Assembly (NCBI RefSeq): GCF_024198255.1
Contig: NZ_JAJVKW010000024.1
Coordinates: forward strand, 82,379 to 146,378
Direction of reading: 5' to 3'
From: Myxococcus guangdongensis
GTDB lineage: Bacteria; Myxococcota; Myxococcia; Myxococcales; Myxococcaceae
Length of the DNA: 64,000 nucleotides
Numbering within the stretch: position 1 is the first letter of the stretch; each line of letters begins with the position of its first letter. The notes under the pieces are model-generated. The model ran no database searches. It was not told the DNA's origin and saw only the letters and a list, made by a program, of their open reading frames with translations. Positions 1-9,582 of this stretch are shown piece after piece. The translations under genes and the position numbers were made by a program.

Positions 1-2
1 GC

Positions 3-374
3 GCGGCCCTGGCCAAGTGCGTGCGCTTCGGCTACCGCCCCTGGGCGGGGACCGTGAATGGACAGAGCCTGGGTGAGCTGCACCAGGCCTGCACGCGCAT
101 GGTGCGCGCGGACTTCTGTGGCGACGGTACGTCGTACACGGCGGATGGGAACTGGGTGAACCTGTACGACGCCTCGGGCGTGCAGCAGGACTCCGAGAGC
201 TGGAGCCTGGAGGCGGAGTGGGACGCGGCGGGGGCGCGCTGCCGCTCGCAGACGACGCGCGCGGGGACGCAGGCGGTGTCGTGCTCGTCGGGCACGGTGG
301 TCCCCACCTGTGGCCAGCCCTCGAACTTCGAGGCGGGCACGCTGTTGATGAGCGAAATCCCGGTGGCTCCGTAG
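3..374 (+). CDS. ADYC domain-containing protein, 3' end only
   Basis: The open frame runs in from the left edge, so the start and any signal peptide are missing; about 123 codons remain, ending in a TAG stop. The remnant carries the hallmark of the ADYC domain, a Cys-containing module common in myxobacterial secreted proteins: a segment reading RADFCGDGTSYT that leads into an N-W-V-N-L-Y-D stretch. Further cysteines at the front (AKC) and back (SCSSG, TCGQP) could form disulfides, which fits an exported protein. The function of the family is unknown. The next gene on the same strand starts about 200 bases later, so the two need not be co-transcribed. The domain call is from memory of the family and is fairly sure; the full-length architecture cannot be seen. 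Confidence 0.75.
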   Translation, partial: AALAKCVRFGYRPWAGTVNGQSLGELHQACTRMVRADFCGDGTSYTADGNWVNLYDASGVQQDSESWSLEAEWDAAGARCRSQTTRAGTQAVSCSSGTVVPTCGQPSNFEAGTLLMSEIPVAP

Positions 375-581
375 TCGCGGACGCGGGGACCGCACATCCG
401 CTCGGTGAGGCTGGTTGCCCACTGTGCCCGGGAGCAGGCGGCCTGCCTTTGTCTCCTGGGGCGGACGACAAGAACAGCCGACTTCCGGAGGCGAGAGAGC
501 GACACCACGTTTAGCCGGCCCGCCAGGGGCAGGGGAGGGACTGGCGGAGGACGGAGACGCGCGGTGAGACGAGCCCGACGG

Positions 582-2180
582 ATGAGAGGGACGGTCGCTG
601 GCGGAATCAAAGGGGTGCTGCTGGCGGCTGCCTGCGCGGTGGCCGGATGCACGAAGGGCTCGGAGGAGGCAGCGCCTCCGGCCCCGCCCGTGCTGACATT
701 GGGACAGGAGAACGTGGCGCGCGCCCAGGCGAGCGAGCTGCGCTCCGGTCCCGGTATCTCCGGCACGCTTCAAGCCCGCACCGCGGCGGCGGTCCGCGCG
801 CAGGTGGGCGGCACCATCCTCGACATCGAGGCGCAGCAAGGCCAGGTGGTGAAGCAGGGCGAGGAGCTGGCGCGCATCGACGACGCGACGTTGCGAGACC
901 AGGTCATCGCCGCGCGCACCGCGGTGGCGACGGCGCGCAATGCCTTGCAGGTGGCCGAGGCCGAGCAGGAGCGCAGCGCGAAGCTGGCCAAGGCGGGCGT
1001 CATCACCCAGCGGGACTTCGAGCGGGCACAGCTCTCGGTGGCGCAGGCGAAGGGACAGCTCGCGGAGGCGCGCTCGCGTCACGCGCTGGCGCAGGAGCAG
1101 TTGGGACGCACGCGCGTCGTGGCGCCCTTCGCGGGGGTCGTGAGCGAGCGACAGGCGAGCGCCGGTGACGTGGTGCAACCCGGTGCGCCGTTGTTCACGG
1201 TGGTGGACCCGCGCACGTTGCGGCTGGAGGCCTCCGTGCCGGCGGCGAACCTGGACCAGGTGAAGGCTCAGACGCCCGTGGAGTTCCGGGTCACCGGCTA
1301 CGGGAACCGCGCGTTCACCGGGCAGGTGGAGCGCATCAACCCGGTGGTGGACCCGAACACGGGCCAGGTGCGCATCTACGTCGCGATTCCGAACACGAAT
1401 CTTCAGTTGCTGGCGGGCCTGTTCGCGGAAGGACGCGTCGCCTCGAAGTCGGTGCGCGCGCTGGCGGTGCCGCTGGATGCCATCGACGACAGTGAGGGCA
1501 AGCCCTCCGCGCTGCGCGTGCGCGACGAGAAGGTGGAGCGCGTGAGCGTCACGCTGGGGCTGCGCGACGACGTCGAGAAGCGGGTGGAGGTGCGCCAGGG
1601 TCTCCAGGAAGGAGATGTGGTGCTGCTCGGCTCGGCGCGCGATGAGGTGCGTGAGGGCATGCAGGTGAAGGTCTCGCCGCCGCGTGAGGGGGATTCACCA
1701 CGCGAGGACGAGGGGCCGGGCGTCGGTGGTGGTGGCGCGCAGCAGGGCGAAGGCGCTGCGCCGTCAGGACAGCCTCCAACTCCCAGCGGCGTGGGTGCTG
1801 CGCCTGGGGCTCAGCCGCCCACGTCGGGTGGGCAAACGGCTCCGGGACGTGAAGACACGCTCGGGGCTCAGCCACCCACGTTGGGTGGGCAGACGGCTCC
1901 GGGGCGTGAAGACACGCTCGGGGCTCAGCCGCCCACGTTGGGTGGGCAGACGGCTCCGGGCCGTGAAGGCGCGCCCGCGGCAGGGGGAATTCCACAGGGT
2001 GGTGGAGGAGTCGCGCCTGCTGAGGGAATGCCGCCAGAACGTGAGCGTGCTCCCTCCTCGTCGCCGGAAGCCTCCTCACGGGGAGAGGGGGGCTCCGCCC
2101 CGATGTCGTCACCTGACGGTGCACGTCCCACGCAGTCCCCTCGAGGCTCCATCGAAGGCACGACGCAGCCCGTGCCCTGA
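582..2180 (+). CDS. RND efflux system periplasmic adaptor lipoprotein (membrane fusion protein)
   Basis: This is the adaptor that bridges an inner-membrane RND pump to an outer-membrane channel. The frame is open from 405, but ATG 582 is preferred because it gives a clean lipoprotein signal (hydrophobic stretch, then AVAGC, Cys23); the product is 532 aa. Two lipoyl-like half-motifs (about 70-105 and 180-215, the second around VVAPFAGVVSERQASAGD) flank an Ala/Gln/Arg-rich helical hairpin, followed by the beta-barrel and membrane-proximal domains, the usual adaptor order. The last 130 or so residues are unusual: a Gly/Pro/Gln-rich tail, probably disordered, with three near-identical 19-residue repeats. 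The RND permease starts 39 bases downstream, so the pair is an operon. No TolC-type channel is present in the window. The substrate cannot be told from sequence. Confidence 0.92.
   Translation: MRGTVAGGIKGVLLAAACAVAGCTKGSEEAAPPAPPVLTLGQENVARAQASELRSGPGISGTLQARTAAAVRAQVGGTILDIEAQQGQVVKQGEELARIDDATLRDQVIAARTAVATARNALQVAEAEQERSAKLAKAGVITQRDFERAQLSVAQAKGQLAEARSRHALAQEQLGRTRVVAPFAGVVSERQASAGDVVQPGAPLFTVVDPRTLRLEASVPAANLDQVKAQTPVEFRVTGYGNRAFTGQVERINPVVDPNTGQVRIYVAIPNTNLQLLAGLFAEGRVASKSVRALAVPLDAIDDSEGKPSALRVRDEKVERVSVTLGLRDDVEKRVEVRQGLQEGDVVLLGSARDEVREGMQVKVSPPREGDSPREDEGPGVGGGGAQQGEGAAPSGQPPTPSGVGAAPGAQPPTSGGQTAPGREDTLGAQPPTLGGQTAPGREDTLGAQPPTLGGQTAPGREGAPAAGGIPQGGGGVAPAEGMPPERERAPSSSPEASSRGEGGSAPMSSPDGARPTQSPRGSIEGTTQPVP
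1806..1968 (+). repeat. 57-bp in-frame tandem repeat in the RND adaptor gene
   Basis: Nearly three copies of a 57-base unit (1806-1862, 1863-1919, and 1920 to about 1968) encode GAQPPTLGGQTAPGREDTL. Copies differ by only a few substitutions and the unit is a multiple of three, so gain or loss of a copy would keep the frame. It lies in the C-terminal tail, outside the conserved adaptor domains. Confidence 0.9.
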
Positions 2181-2219
2181 GCCCACGCCGTTCCTTCGCC
2201 TCCTCGCGGGAGACACTCC

Positions 2220-5200
2220 GTGTTCATCTCCGATTTCGCCATCAAGCGGCCCATCGTCACCATCACCGCCATGGTGACGCTGGTCGTCTTCGGCCTCGTC
2301 GCCTTATGGCAGCTCGAGACGGACGAGTTCCCCGACGTGCAGGCGCCCGTCATCGCCGTCACCATCGTCTACCCGGGGGCCTCTCCCGACACGGTGGAGC
2401 GCGAAATCGTCGAGCCCATCGAGGACGCCATCTTCGCCATCAGCGGCGTCGACCCGAAGGAGACGACCGCCACCGCCACCGACGGCCTGGCCACCTTCAC
2501 GGTGTTCTTCGAGTTCGAGAAGGACATCCAGGAGGCCTCGCAGGACATCCGCGACGCCATCTCCAGCAAGCGCGCGGACCTGCCTCGCGAGATGGAGGAG
2601 CCGGTCCTCACGCGCTTCGACCCGGCGGACGCGCCCATCGTCTCGCTGACGCTCACCTCGGAGCGGCTCGACGTGCCGGCGCTCTCACGTGTGGCGGACC
2701 CACTGGTGGTGGGCGAGCTGCGCTCGGTGCCAGGCGTGGCGCAGGCGGACGTCATCGGCGACGTGGAGCGCGAGATGACGGTGCAGCTCAAGCCCGAGGC
2801 GCTCCAGGCCGCGCGCGTCTCGCTGGCGGAGGTGGTGCAGGCGCTGCAATCGCAGAACCTGGCCGCGCCGGTGGGGCGCATCAACTCGAAGCTCGAGGAG
2901 GAGTCCATCCGCCTCAAGGGACGCCTGGAGAACGTGGACGCGTTCCGCGACATGGTCGTGGCCACGCGCGACGGACAGGCCATCCGGCTGGGACAGCTGG
3001 CGGACGTCTTCGTGGGCTCCGAGGAGCCTCGCACGCTGGCGCTCTACGACGGCGCGCAGGCGGTGGGCATCGACGTGCTCAAGTCGAAGGGCTACAGCAC
3101 CACGGAGGTCGCGGACGCGGTGCGAGCGCGCGTGGAGGCGCTCCAGAAGAAGCTGCCTCCGGACGTGAAGCTGGCCATCGTCCGCGACGCGGGCGTGCGC
3201 GTGGAGAGCGCGGTGGAGAACGTGCAGTCCGCGCTGGTCGAGGGCGCGCTGCTCACGGTGCTGGTGGTGTTCATCTTCCTCAACTCGTGGCGCTCCACCG
3301 TCATCACGGGGCTGGCGCTGCCGGTGAGCGTGCTGGCGGCGTTCATCAGCGTGTGGGCCTTCGGCTTCACGCTCAACACGATGTCGTTGCTCGGCCTGAC
3401 GCTGGCCATCGGCATCCTCATCGACGACGCCATCGTGGTGCGCGAGAACATCGTCCGCCACATCGAGATGGGGAAGGACCACTACACGGCGTCACGCGAG
3501 GGCACCTCGGAGATCGGGCTCGCGGTGTCGGCGACCACGTTCTCCATCGTCGCCGTGTTCGTGCCGGTGGCCTTCATGTACGGCGTGGCCGGTCAGTGGT
3601 TCAAGCCGTTCGCGCTCACCATCGCCTGCGCGGTGCTGGTGTCGCTGTTCGTCTCGTTCTCGCTGGACCCGATGCTCAGCGCGTACTGGGCGGACCCGCA
3701 GGTGGAGAAGGGGGCTCGCAAGGGCTTCATCTCGCGCATCCTCACGCGCTTCAACGAGTGGTTCGACCGGCAGGCGGACCGGTACAAGCGTGTCATCGCC
3801 TGGGCGCTGGACCACCGGCTCATCATGGTGTTGGTCGCGGTGGGCTCGCTCGTGGGCGCGCTGGTGCTCCAGGGCACCGTGGGTGGCGCCGGCTTCGTGC
3901 CGGTGAGCGACCGCGCGGAGGTGGAGTTGCTGGTGGAGACGCCGTCCAGCTCCAGCCTCGAGTACACGCGGCGCAAGGTGGAGGAGGTGACGCGCATCGT
4001 CCGCGAGCACCCCGAGGTCTCCTATACGTACAGCACCATCGGCGTGCCGCTGCCGCTGAGTGCGCCGGGTGTGGACCAGGCGCTCATCTACGTGCGGCTC
4101 ACGCCGAAAGCGGACCGCGATTTGAGCCAGGACGCGCTGGGCAGCAAGCTGCGCCAGGAACTCGCGGCCGTGGGTGGCGCGAAGGTGTCTGTCTTCACGT
4201 CGGGGTTTGGCGGAGCCATCAAGCAGATACAGCTCGAGCTGCGCGGCCCGGACCAGAAGATGCTCACCCAGCTCGCGCAGCAGGTGCAGCGCGAGGTGGA
4301 GCAGGTGCCCGGTGCGGTGGACGTGGGCCTGTCCACGCGAGGCCAGAAGCCGGAGCTGGTGGTCGACTTGAACCGAGGGCTCGCGGGGCAGCTCGGCGTG
4401 ACGGTGGGGCAGGTGGCGCAGGTGCTGCGCCCAGCCTTCGCGGGTTTGGATGTGGGCGATTGGGTGGACCCGATTGGCGAGACTCGCGATGTCATGGTGC
4501 GCCTCGCGCCGGAGGCGCGTGACAATCCGGATGACCTGGCGCGGTTGCCCATCCTGGTGGGCGCGGTGCCAGGCGGCACGCCGCAGCTCATCCCACTGGG
4601 GCAGGTGGCGAGCATCGAGCAGGCGCTCGGCCCCGCGCAAATCACGCACCTCAACCGCGAGCGCGTCATCAACGTGCAGGCGAACGTGCAGGGGCGCTCG
4701 CTGACGGAGGTGATGCGGGACATCCAGGCGCGGGTGGACACGGTGCAACTGCCCGCGGGCTACGAGCTGACCACGGGAGGTGAGTCCGCGGACCAGGAGG
4801 AGGTCTTCTCGCGGGTGTTCATCGCACTCGGGGTGGCGGTGATGCTGATGTACCTCATCCTCGTCATCCAGTTCGGCTCGTTCCTGGACCCGCTGGCCAT
4901 CCTCATCTCACTGCCGCTGTCGCTCATCGGCGTGGTGGGGGCGCTGCTGATTACAGGGGACACGCTGAACATCATGAGCCTCATCGGCGTCATCCTGCTG
5001 ATGGGCATCGTGGCGAAGAACGCCATCCTCCTCATCGACTTCGCGAAGTGGTCCCACGAGAAGGGCATGCCCTTGCGCGAGGCGCTCATCGAGGCGGGGC
5101 GCATCCGTCTGCGCCCCATCATCATGACGACGTTCGCGCTGGTGGCGGGCATGATTCCGGTGGCGATCGGCTCGGGCGAAGGTGGCGACTTCCGAGCGCC

Positions 5201-5420
5201 GCTGGGTCGCGCGGTGATTGGCGGCACGATTACGTCCACGCTGCTGACGCTGCTGGTGATTCCGACGGTGTACGAAATCCTGGTGGATGGCCGGACGTGG
5301 ATGGGACGCAAGCTGCGCAAGGTGTTCCGCTTCAAAGCGCCCCAGGACCCCGGGCACCACGGGCCGCCGCAGGGTGGCGGTGGTGAGCCGCGCCCCGTGC
5401 CCCAGTCGCCGCAGAAGTGA
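2220..5420 (+). CDS. RND efflux transporter permease (HAE1/AcrB-like)
   Basis: This is a proton-driven inner-membrane pump of 1,066 aa, the usual length for AcrB/MexB/MdtB relatives. It starts at GTG 2220 behind a GGGAG-type ribosome-binding site, and the first residues (ISDFAIKRPIVT) match the family's opening before TM1. Two halves are visible, each with a transmembrane helix, a large periplasmic porter/docking region and five further helices. The TM4 proton-relay acidic pair is present in GILIDDAIVVREN, and the TM10 lysine region in MGIVAKNAILLIDF. The protein ends in a hydrophilic Pro/Gly/Gln tail. The adaptor gene is just upstream; an outer-membrane factor must come from elsewhere. There is no local regulator. 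Drug, metal or lipid specificity cannot be assigned, but metal-type (CusA) pumps are less likely from overall character. Confidence 0.95.
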   Translation: MFISDFAIKRPIVTITAMVTLVVFGLVALWQLETDEFPDVQAPVIAVTIVYPGASPDTVEREIVEPIEDAIFAISGVDPKETTATATDGLATFTVFFEFEKDIQEASQDIRDAISSKRADLPREMEEPVLTRFDPADAPIVSLTLTSERLDVPALSRVADPLVVGELRSVPGVAQADVIGDVEREMTVQLKPEALQAARVSLAEVVQALQSQNLAAPVGRINSKLEEESIRLKGRLENVDAFRDMVVATRDGQAIRLGQLADVFVGSEEPRTLALYDGAQAVGIDVLKSKGYSTTEVADAVRARVEALQKKLPPDVKLAIVRDAGVRVESAVENVQSALVEGALLTVLVVFIFLNSWRSTVITGLALPVSVLAAFISVWAFGFTLNTMSLLGLTLAIGILIDDAIVVRENIVRHIEMGKDHYTASREGTSEIGLAVSATTFSIVAVFVPVAFMYGVAGQWFKPFALTIACAVLVSLFVSFSLDPMLSAYWADPQVEKGARKGFISRILTRFNEWFDRQADRYKRVIAWALDHRLIMVLVAVGSLVGALVLQGTVGGAGFVPVSDRAEVELLVETPSSSSLEYTRRKVEEVTRIVREHPEVSYTYSTIGVPLPLSAPGVDQALIYVRLTPKADRDLSQDALGSKLRQELAAVGGAKVSVFTSGFGGAIKQIQLELRGPDQKMLTQLAQQVQREVEQVPGAVDVGLSTRGQKPELVVDLNRGLAGQLGVTVGQVAQVLRPAFAGLDVGDWVDPIGETRDVMVRLAPEARDNPDDLARLPILVGAVPGGTPQLIPLGQVASIEQALGPAQITHLNRERVINVQANVQGRSLTEVMRDIQARVDTVQLPAGYELTTGGESADQEEVFSRVFIALGVAVMLMYLILVIQFGSFLDPLAILISLPLSLIGVVGALLITGDTLNIMSLIGVILLMGIVAKNAILLIDFAKWSHEKGMPLREALIEAGRIRLRPIIMTTFALVAGMIPVAIGSGEGGDFRAPLGRAVIGGTITSTLLTLLVIPTVYEILVDGRTWMGRKLRKVFRFKAPQDPGHHGPPQGGGGEPRPVPQSPQK

Positions 5421-5546
5421 CCTCCGGTCCGCTCCGGGTGTCCGCGAGCACGCTCGGAGTGTCGTCCTCGGACGGATGTTGAACGTGGACCCGGATGAAG
5501 GGTTGGCGTGTCCGGCTCGGGCACCTAGGGTCGGTCGTCATCCGCC

Positions 5547-7511
5547 ATGTCCCGAGCCTCGCTGCCTGAAGACCACCATCGACTCGTCACCCAAGCCCTG
5601 GCCGCGCTCGATGTCCGCAACCTGGTGCTGAGCATCCACGACCCCAGCTTCCCCAGCCTGCCGTCCGAGGACTCGGGACGGGGCTCGCCCTACTCCGAGG
5701 GCGCCGCGCTCTTCCTGGAGTCAGCGCGCGCCCTGGGCTTCACCGGCATCCAACTGGGACCACAGGGGCAGACCACGGAGGCGAACGCATCGCCGTATGA
5801 CGGCACCCTGTTCTCGCGCAATGTCCTGAACGTCGCGCTCGCGCCACTGGAGAACGAACCGTGGGGCTCGCTGCTGCCTGCCGGCCGTGTGGCGATGCTC
5901 GCGCAGTCTCGGCCGCAGGAGGCCCATCCGGGTGAGCGCTATCGATGGGCGTTCCGCGCGCAGCTCGCGGTGCTCGATGAGGCGTGGGCGTCCTTCCGTC
6001 GACAGCGCTCGGAGCCGAAGCCGTCCGCCGCCATCCAGGACCTGTCCCGGCGCTTCACCTCCTTCCGGCAGCGCCACCGTGCGTGGCTCATGCGCGATGC
6101 GCTGTTCGAGGTGTTGTGCGACGAGAAGGGGGTACCGGACTGGCGGCCCTGGGCGGACTCGCTGGACGGGCGCCTGTGGAACCCAGCTCCGGGTGAAGAG
6201 TCCGCCGCGGCGGCTCGGGTGCTTTCGCTGGAGTCACAGGATGGGGACGTGCTGGAGCGCTATGCGTTCCTCCAGTTCCTGGTGCACACGCAGCACGAGG
6301 TGCTCCGGGAGCGGACGGCGACGTGGCGCCTGAAGCTCTATGGCGATTTGCAGATTGGCTTCTCGCCTCGCGACGCGTGGGCGTGGCAGGGACTGTTCCT
6401 GCGCACGTACCTGATGGGCGCGCCGCCCAGTCGCACGAACCCCGACGGCCAGCCTTGGAACTACCCGGTGCTGGACCCGGAGCAGTTCTTCATGGAGGGC
6501 GGCGAGGGACCGTCGCAGGGCTTCCGTCCGGGCGCGGTGCTGCGCTTCATGGATGCTCGGATGGACAAGATGCTCGCCGAGTACGACGGGCTTCGGTTGG
6601 ACCATCCCCATGGGCTCGTGTGTCCTTGGGTGTATCGCTCGAACCAGTGGGACCCGGTGGTCGCCGTCCAACAGGGCGCGCGGCTGTTCTCGTCGCCCGA
6701 CCTGCCCGAGCATCCGGAGCTGGCGCGCTATGCGCTCGTGTCGCCGGAGCAGGTGGACCGCTCGGTGCCTCGCTACGTGGACGGAGAGGTGAAGTCGCTG
6801 ACGCCCGAGCAGGTGGAGCGCTTCAGCGTCCTCTTCGACACGGTGGTCGCCGCGGCACGACGCAATGGTCGCGAGCTGGGGGATTTGCTGGGCGAGGTGC
6901 TGAGCACGATGCCGTATCCATTGGGACGCGTGCTCGCGCGGTACGGGATGGGCCGCTTCCGCGTCACGCAGAAGGCGGACCTGCGCAACCCGGCGGATGT
7001 GTATCGCAGCGAGAACGCGGCGGCCGAGGACTGGATGATGGTCGGCAACCACGACACGAAGTCGTTGTGGCGCCTGGTGGGCGACTGGCAGTGGCGTGGG
7101 ACGCTGCGAGCACAGGCGGACTATCTGGCGACGCGGCTGTGCCCGGAGGTCGAGCGCCGTGAGGCCTTCGCGCGAGCGCTGGCGACGGACCCGGGGCGAC
7201 TCGCGCAGGCGAAGCTGGCGGACCTGTTCGCCAGTCGCGCGCGCAACGTCATGGTGTTCTTCACGGACCTGCTCGGGATGCCGGAGACGTACAACGAGCC
7301 GGGCACCATCGACGAGCGCAACTGGTCGCTCCGCGTGCCCTCGGACTGGATGCGCGAGTATCGCGAGCGGCTTCGCGGCGATGCGGCCATGAACCTTCCC
7401 GGAGTGCTGGCGATGGCGCTGCGCGCGGGCGGAGCGCCGGCCAGGGAGAAGCACCGCGAGTTGCTCGCGGGACTCGACCGGCTGGCGATGGAGCTGCGCG
7501 GCGGGGCGTGA
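5547..7511 (+). CDS. malQ: 4-alpha-glucanotransferase (GH77, amylomaltase-like)
   Basis: The enzyme moves alpha-1,4-glucan segments between chains in maltodextrin and glycogen metabolism, in the cytoplasm. The product is 654 aa with no signal peptide, starting at ATG 5547. GH77 landmarks are in order: the substrate-loop segment GQPWNYPVLDPEQF, the nucleophile region LRLDHPHG (most amylomaltases have HFRG after the Asp), a probable acid/base Glu in LLGEVLSTMPYPLG, and the third catalytic Asp in GNHDTKSLW. MPETYNEPGT followed by DERNW corresponds to the family's VPGT..NW end motif. It is divergent, and the active-site wording differs from the MalQ of enterobacteria. It stands alone; TreZ, another alpha-glucan enzyme, is 22 kb away. 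The next gene is convergent. Family assignment is strong, exact donor and acceptor preference unknown. Confidence 0.85.
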   Translation: MSRASLPEDHHRLVTQALAALDVRNLVLSIHDPSFPSLPSEDSGRGSPYSEGAALFLESARALGFTGIQLGPQGQTTEANASPYDGTLFSRNVLNVALAPLENEPWGSLLPAGRVAMLAQSRPQEAHPGERYRWAFRAQLAVLDEAWASFRRQRSEPKPSAAIQDLSRRFTSFRQRHRAWLMRDALFEVLCDEKGVPDWRPWADSLDGRLWNPAPGEESAAAARVLSLESQDGDVLERYAFLQFLVHTQHEVLRERTATWRLKLYGDLQIGFSPRDAWAWQGLFLRTYLMGAPPSRTNPDGQPWNYPVLDPEQFFMEGGEGPSQGFRPGAVLRFMDARMDKMLAEYDGLRLDHPHGLVCPWVYRSNQWDPVVAVQQGARLFSSPDLPEHPELARYALVSPEQVDRSVPRYVDGEVKSLTPEQVERFSVLFDTVVAAARRNGRELGDLLGEVLSTMPYPLGRVLARYGMGRFRVTQKADLRNPADVYRSENAAAEDWMMVGNHDTKSLWRLVGDWQWRGTLRAQADYLATRLCPEVERREAFARALATDPGRLAQAKLADLFASRARNVMVFFTDLLGMPETYNEPGTIDERNWSLRVPSDWMREYRERLRGDAAMNLPGVLAMALRAGGAPAREKHRELLAGLDRLAMELRGGA

Positions 7512-7656
7512 AGGGCCCCTCTGTTGCTCGATGCCCGCGGAGGCGTCGTGGGGCTGTTGCCGCATCGGGGCGGGCCGTGGAGGCACCGCATCACAGACTG
7601 GGTCCCGCGCATGCCCGTGGGAGGGCGGTGCACGGGCTCGCTTCGGACCAGTCGCC

Positions 7657-8463
7657 TCAGTGCTTCACGTCCACCACGAGTCGCGTGGGCTCGCGCAGCT
7701 CGAGGATGCGGAACGGCGCGTTGCTCTTGTTGCCCAGCACCCACGTCACCTCGCCCTCGAAGTCACACGTGCGCTCCAACTCGAGCAGCACCGGCAACGC
7801 GGGCTTCATCTCTCGCGTGGCCACCGTGGGCTCGCCCGCATCGGTATGCGCCTTCGCGGGCGTGAAGCTCACCTGGAGCTGGCCCTTGCCCGCCAGTGTC
7901 ACCGGGTTCCCCGAACCGCACTGCACCGCGGGCTCCTTCGTGTACTCCACGCGATAGCCGGGCAACTGCGCCCCCTCGAACTCGAACACCACGCGGTCGT
8001 AATCCGGATGGGCTCCCGCGCGCACCGAGCGCAGCGTGGCCTGCGGCACGTCCCTGCGGTCCAGGCTCACCGCCTCCGTGGTCCACTCGCGGTTCTTGGG
8101 GTTCTCGGGAGTGACACCCCCCGAGCCCGTCGCGCTACCACCGCCCGAGGGTGTCCCCGCGCCGCCCGGTGCCGCGCCGCCCGACGGCGAGCCCGCGCCG
8201 CCCGACGGCGAGCCCGCGCCCGACGGCTCCGCTCCGGGTTCCTCGGGAGGCAGCTCTCCCCCGGCCACCGGCGGCTTCTCGGCGACTCCACCTCCCCGCG
8301 GAACCGCACCCTCGGGAGCACCCGAGGGCTGCGCGGGAGTGTCATCGGGCGCTGGCAGTTCGGCGGCCGGATGCGGCGGGGCCTCTTCCTTCTTCGAGCA
8401 CCCGGTGCCCACGAGGCATCCGGCCAGCCACAGCGATGACAGCCAGCGTCCCGCACGCTTCAT
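7657..8463 (-). CDS. AMIN-like domain lipoprotein
   Basis: This is an exported lipoprotein of 268 aa. ATG 8463 is chosen over an upstream in-frame start because it begins a lipoprotein signal (KRAGRWLSSLW, hydrophobic core, lipobox GTGC). After the Cys comes a long Pro/Glu/Gly/Ala linker with GAGSPSG repeats (about residues 30-140), then a compact C-terminal domain of about 120 residues with the pattern AGAHPDYDRVVFEF ... GYRVEY ... REPTRLVVDVKH. That pattern fits the AMIN-like fold, a beta-rich module related to the peptidoglycan-targeting AMIN domain. A role in the outer envelope or cell wall is inferred. The upstream neighbour on the same strand (DUF1028) ends 108 bases before, so they may be co-transcribed. 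It converges with malQ. Confidence 0.8.
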   Translation of the reverse strand: MKRAGRWLSSLWLAGCLVGTGCSKKEEAPPHPAAELPAPDDTPAQPSGAPEGAVPRGGGVAEKPPVAGGELPPEEPGAEPSGAGSPSGGAGSPSGGAAPGGAGTPSGGGSATGSGGVTPENPKNREWTTEAVSLDRRDVPQATLRSVRAGAHPDYDRVVFEFEGAQLPGYRVEYTKEPAVQCGSGNPVTLAGKGQLQVSFTPAKAHTDAGEPTVATREMKPALPVLLELERTCDFEGEVTWVLGNKSNAPFRILELREPTRLVVDVKH

Positions 8464-8571
8464 CGTTCCACCCCTGGGGGCCCGCGAAAGAGGGGCCACG
8501 GAGGACACCCTCTCTCACGACAGGGGGGCCACGTGCCAGCACCACCCGCCCGTGACGAGAAGCCGACAGTG

Positions 8572-9582
8572 TCACTCCGCCGAGGCCGTCGCCCGCGTCA
8601 GCGCGCCCAGGTCCGCGTCCCGCAGGAACTTCACCAGCACCCCGTCCATCTTCCGCGTGCCGTTCTCCACCACCGTCGGCTTGAGGAAGAAAAGGTTGTT
8701 CCAGTTGAAGTCATACAGCGCCTGCTCCGCCGCGTCGGACCAGCTCCCATCCATGGGCCCGCGGTAGTACCCGAGCTTGCGCAGCACCCGCTTCACGTCC
8801 CGCGCGATGTCCGCCGTCAGCGGCACGCGGTCCTGGGCATACACATCCGCGAGCGTGCCCTGGTAGCGGTTGAGCTCCACGCCCAGCTCCTGGAGCGCCT
8901 TCGTGCTGCCGTGCACCACCGCCTCCGCGAGGACATGCGTGTAGAACGCCGTGTCGCTCGTGGTGTTCCACACCCGGATGACGCCCGAGCGCTCGCCGTT
9001 GTTGTCCCCGCCCGCGCGTGCGCCGTGCACGAGCGACGCATACAGCCGCTGCGGCAGGCTGCCCTTCGCGCGTTGGAAGCCCGCGACCATGGCCGTGCAC
9101 ATGTCCGGCGTGGACATGTTGTTCGCCTGCACCACGAACGTCGCGCCCTGGATGGCACAGGTGTGCGCGCTCGTCTCCGAGCCCGAGCGCTGCCCCGTCG
9201 TCACGCTCCCGTCCGGATGCAGCTTCACCGCGGCGAGCTGTCGGATGGTCGCGTAGGGGTCCAGCGCCAGCACCGCGTCGATGGCCGCCTGGGGCGCCTC
9301 TCCCGCGTCGATGCGCGCGATGACGCCCTGGGCATCATCCACCGACGGCAGCGCCATGGTGGCCACCGCGATGTCCGAGCGCCCATAGGGCACCAATCCG
9401 CTGACGCCGCTCGGAAAGGAGATGACAGCCATCCCGCACGACTGCTCCACCGGGTCACACGCCACGATGGCGCGCGTGCCGAAGAGGCTCCGGTTGAGGG
9501 GACGGCTCCCCTCCGCGGCCGCCTGGGTGGAAGCGAGCAACACCAACGCGACGACCCACGAGCCACGCTCGAACCACTTCAT
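8572..9582 (-). CDS. Secreted DUF1028 protein with C-terminal peptidoglycan-binding-like region
   Basis: This is an exported protein of 336 aa from ATG 9582, with an AGAGGTG ribosome-binding site 5 bases upstream; an in-frame TTG six codons earlier would swallow that site and is rejected. A signal peptide (VVALVLLASTQAAAEG) is followed by a DUF1028 domain: the Thr/Ser-rich start after cleavage, CDPVEQSCGMAVISFPSG, and IARIDAGEAPQAAIDAVL are typical of this Ntn-hydrolase-like family. The C-terminal third (VKRVLRKLGYYRGPMDGSW) resembles the small helical peptidoglycan-binding fold often fused to DUF1028. The substrate of the family is unknown; a cell-wall location is an inference from the fusion. 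It may share a transcript with the AMIN-like lipoprotein gene downstream. Confidence 0.8.
   Translation of the reverse strand: MKWFERGSWVVALVLLASTQAAAEGSRPLNRSLFGTRAIVACDPVEQSCGMAVISFPSGVSGLVPYGRSDIAVATMALPSVDDAQGVIARIDAGEAPQAAIDAVLALDPYATIRQLAAVKLHPDGSVTTGQRSGSETSAHTCAIQGATFVVQANNMSTPDMCTAMVAGFQRAKGSLPQRLYASLVHGARAGGDNNGERSGVIRVWNTTSDTAFYTHVLAEAVVHGSTKALQELGVELNRYQGTLADVYAQDRVPLTADIARDVKRVLRKLGYYRGPMDGSWSDAAEQALYDFNWNNLFFLKPTVVENGTRKMDGVLVKFLRDADLGALTRATASAE

Noticed and set aside
2306..4522. Very long frames on alternative phases and on the opposite strand of the RND permease and many other genes.
   Set aside because: High G/C genomes contain few stop codons in shadow phases; these frames have no family similarity and their composition is dominated by Ala, Arg, Gly and His.
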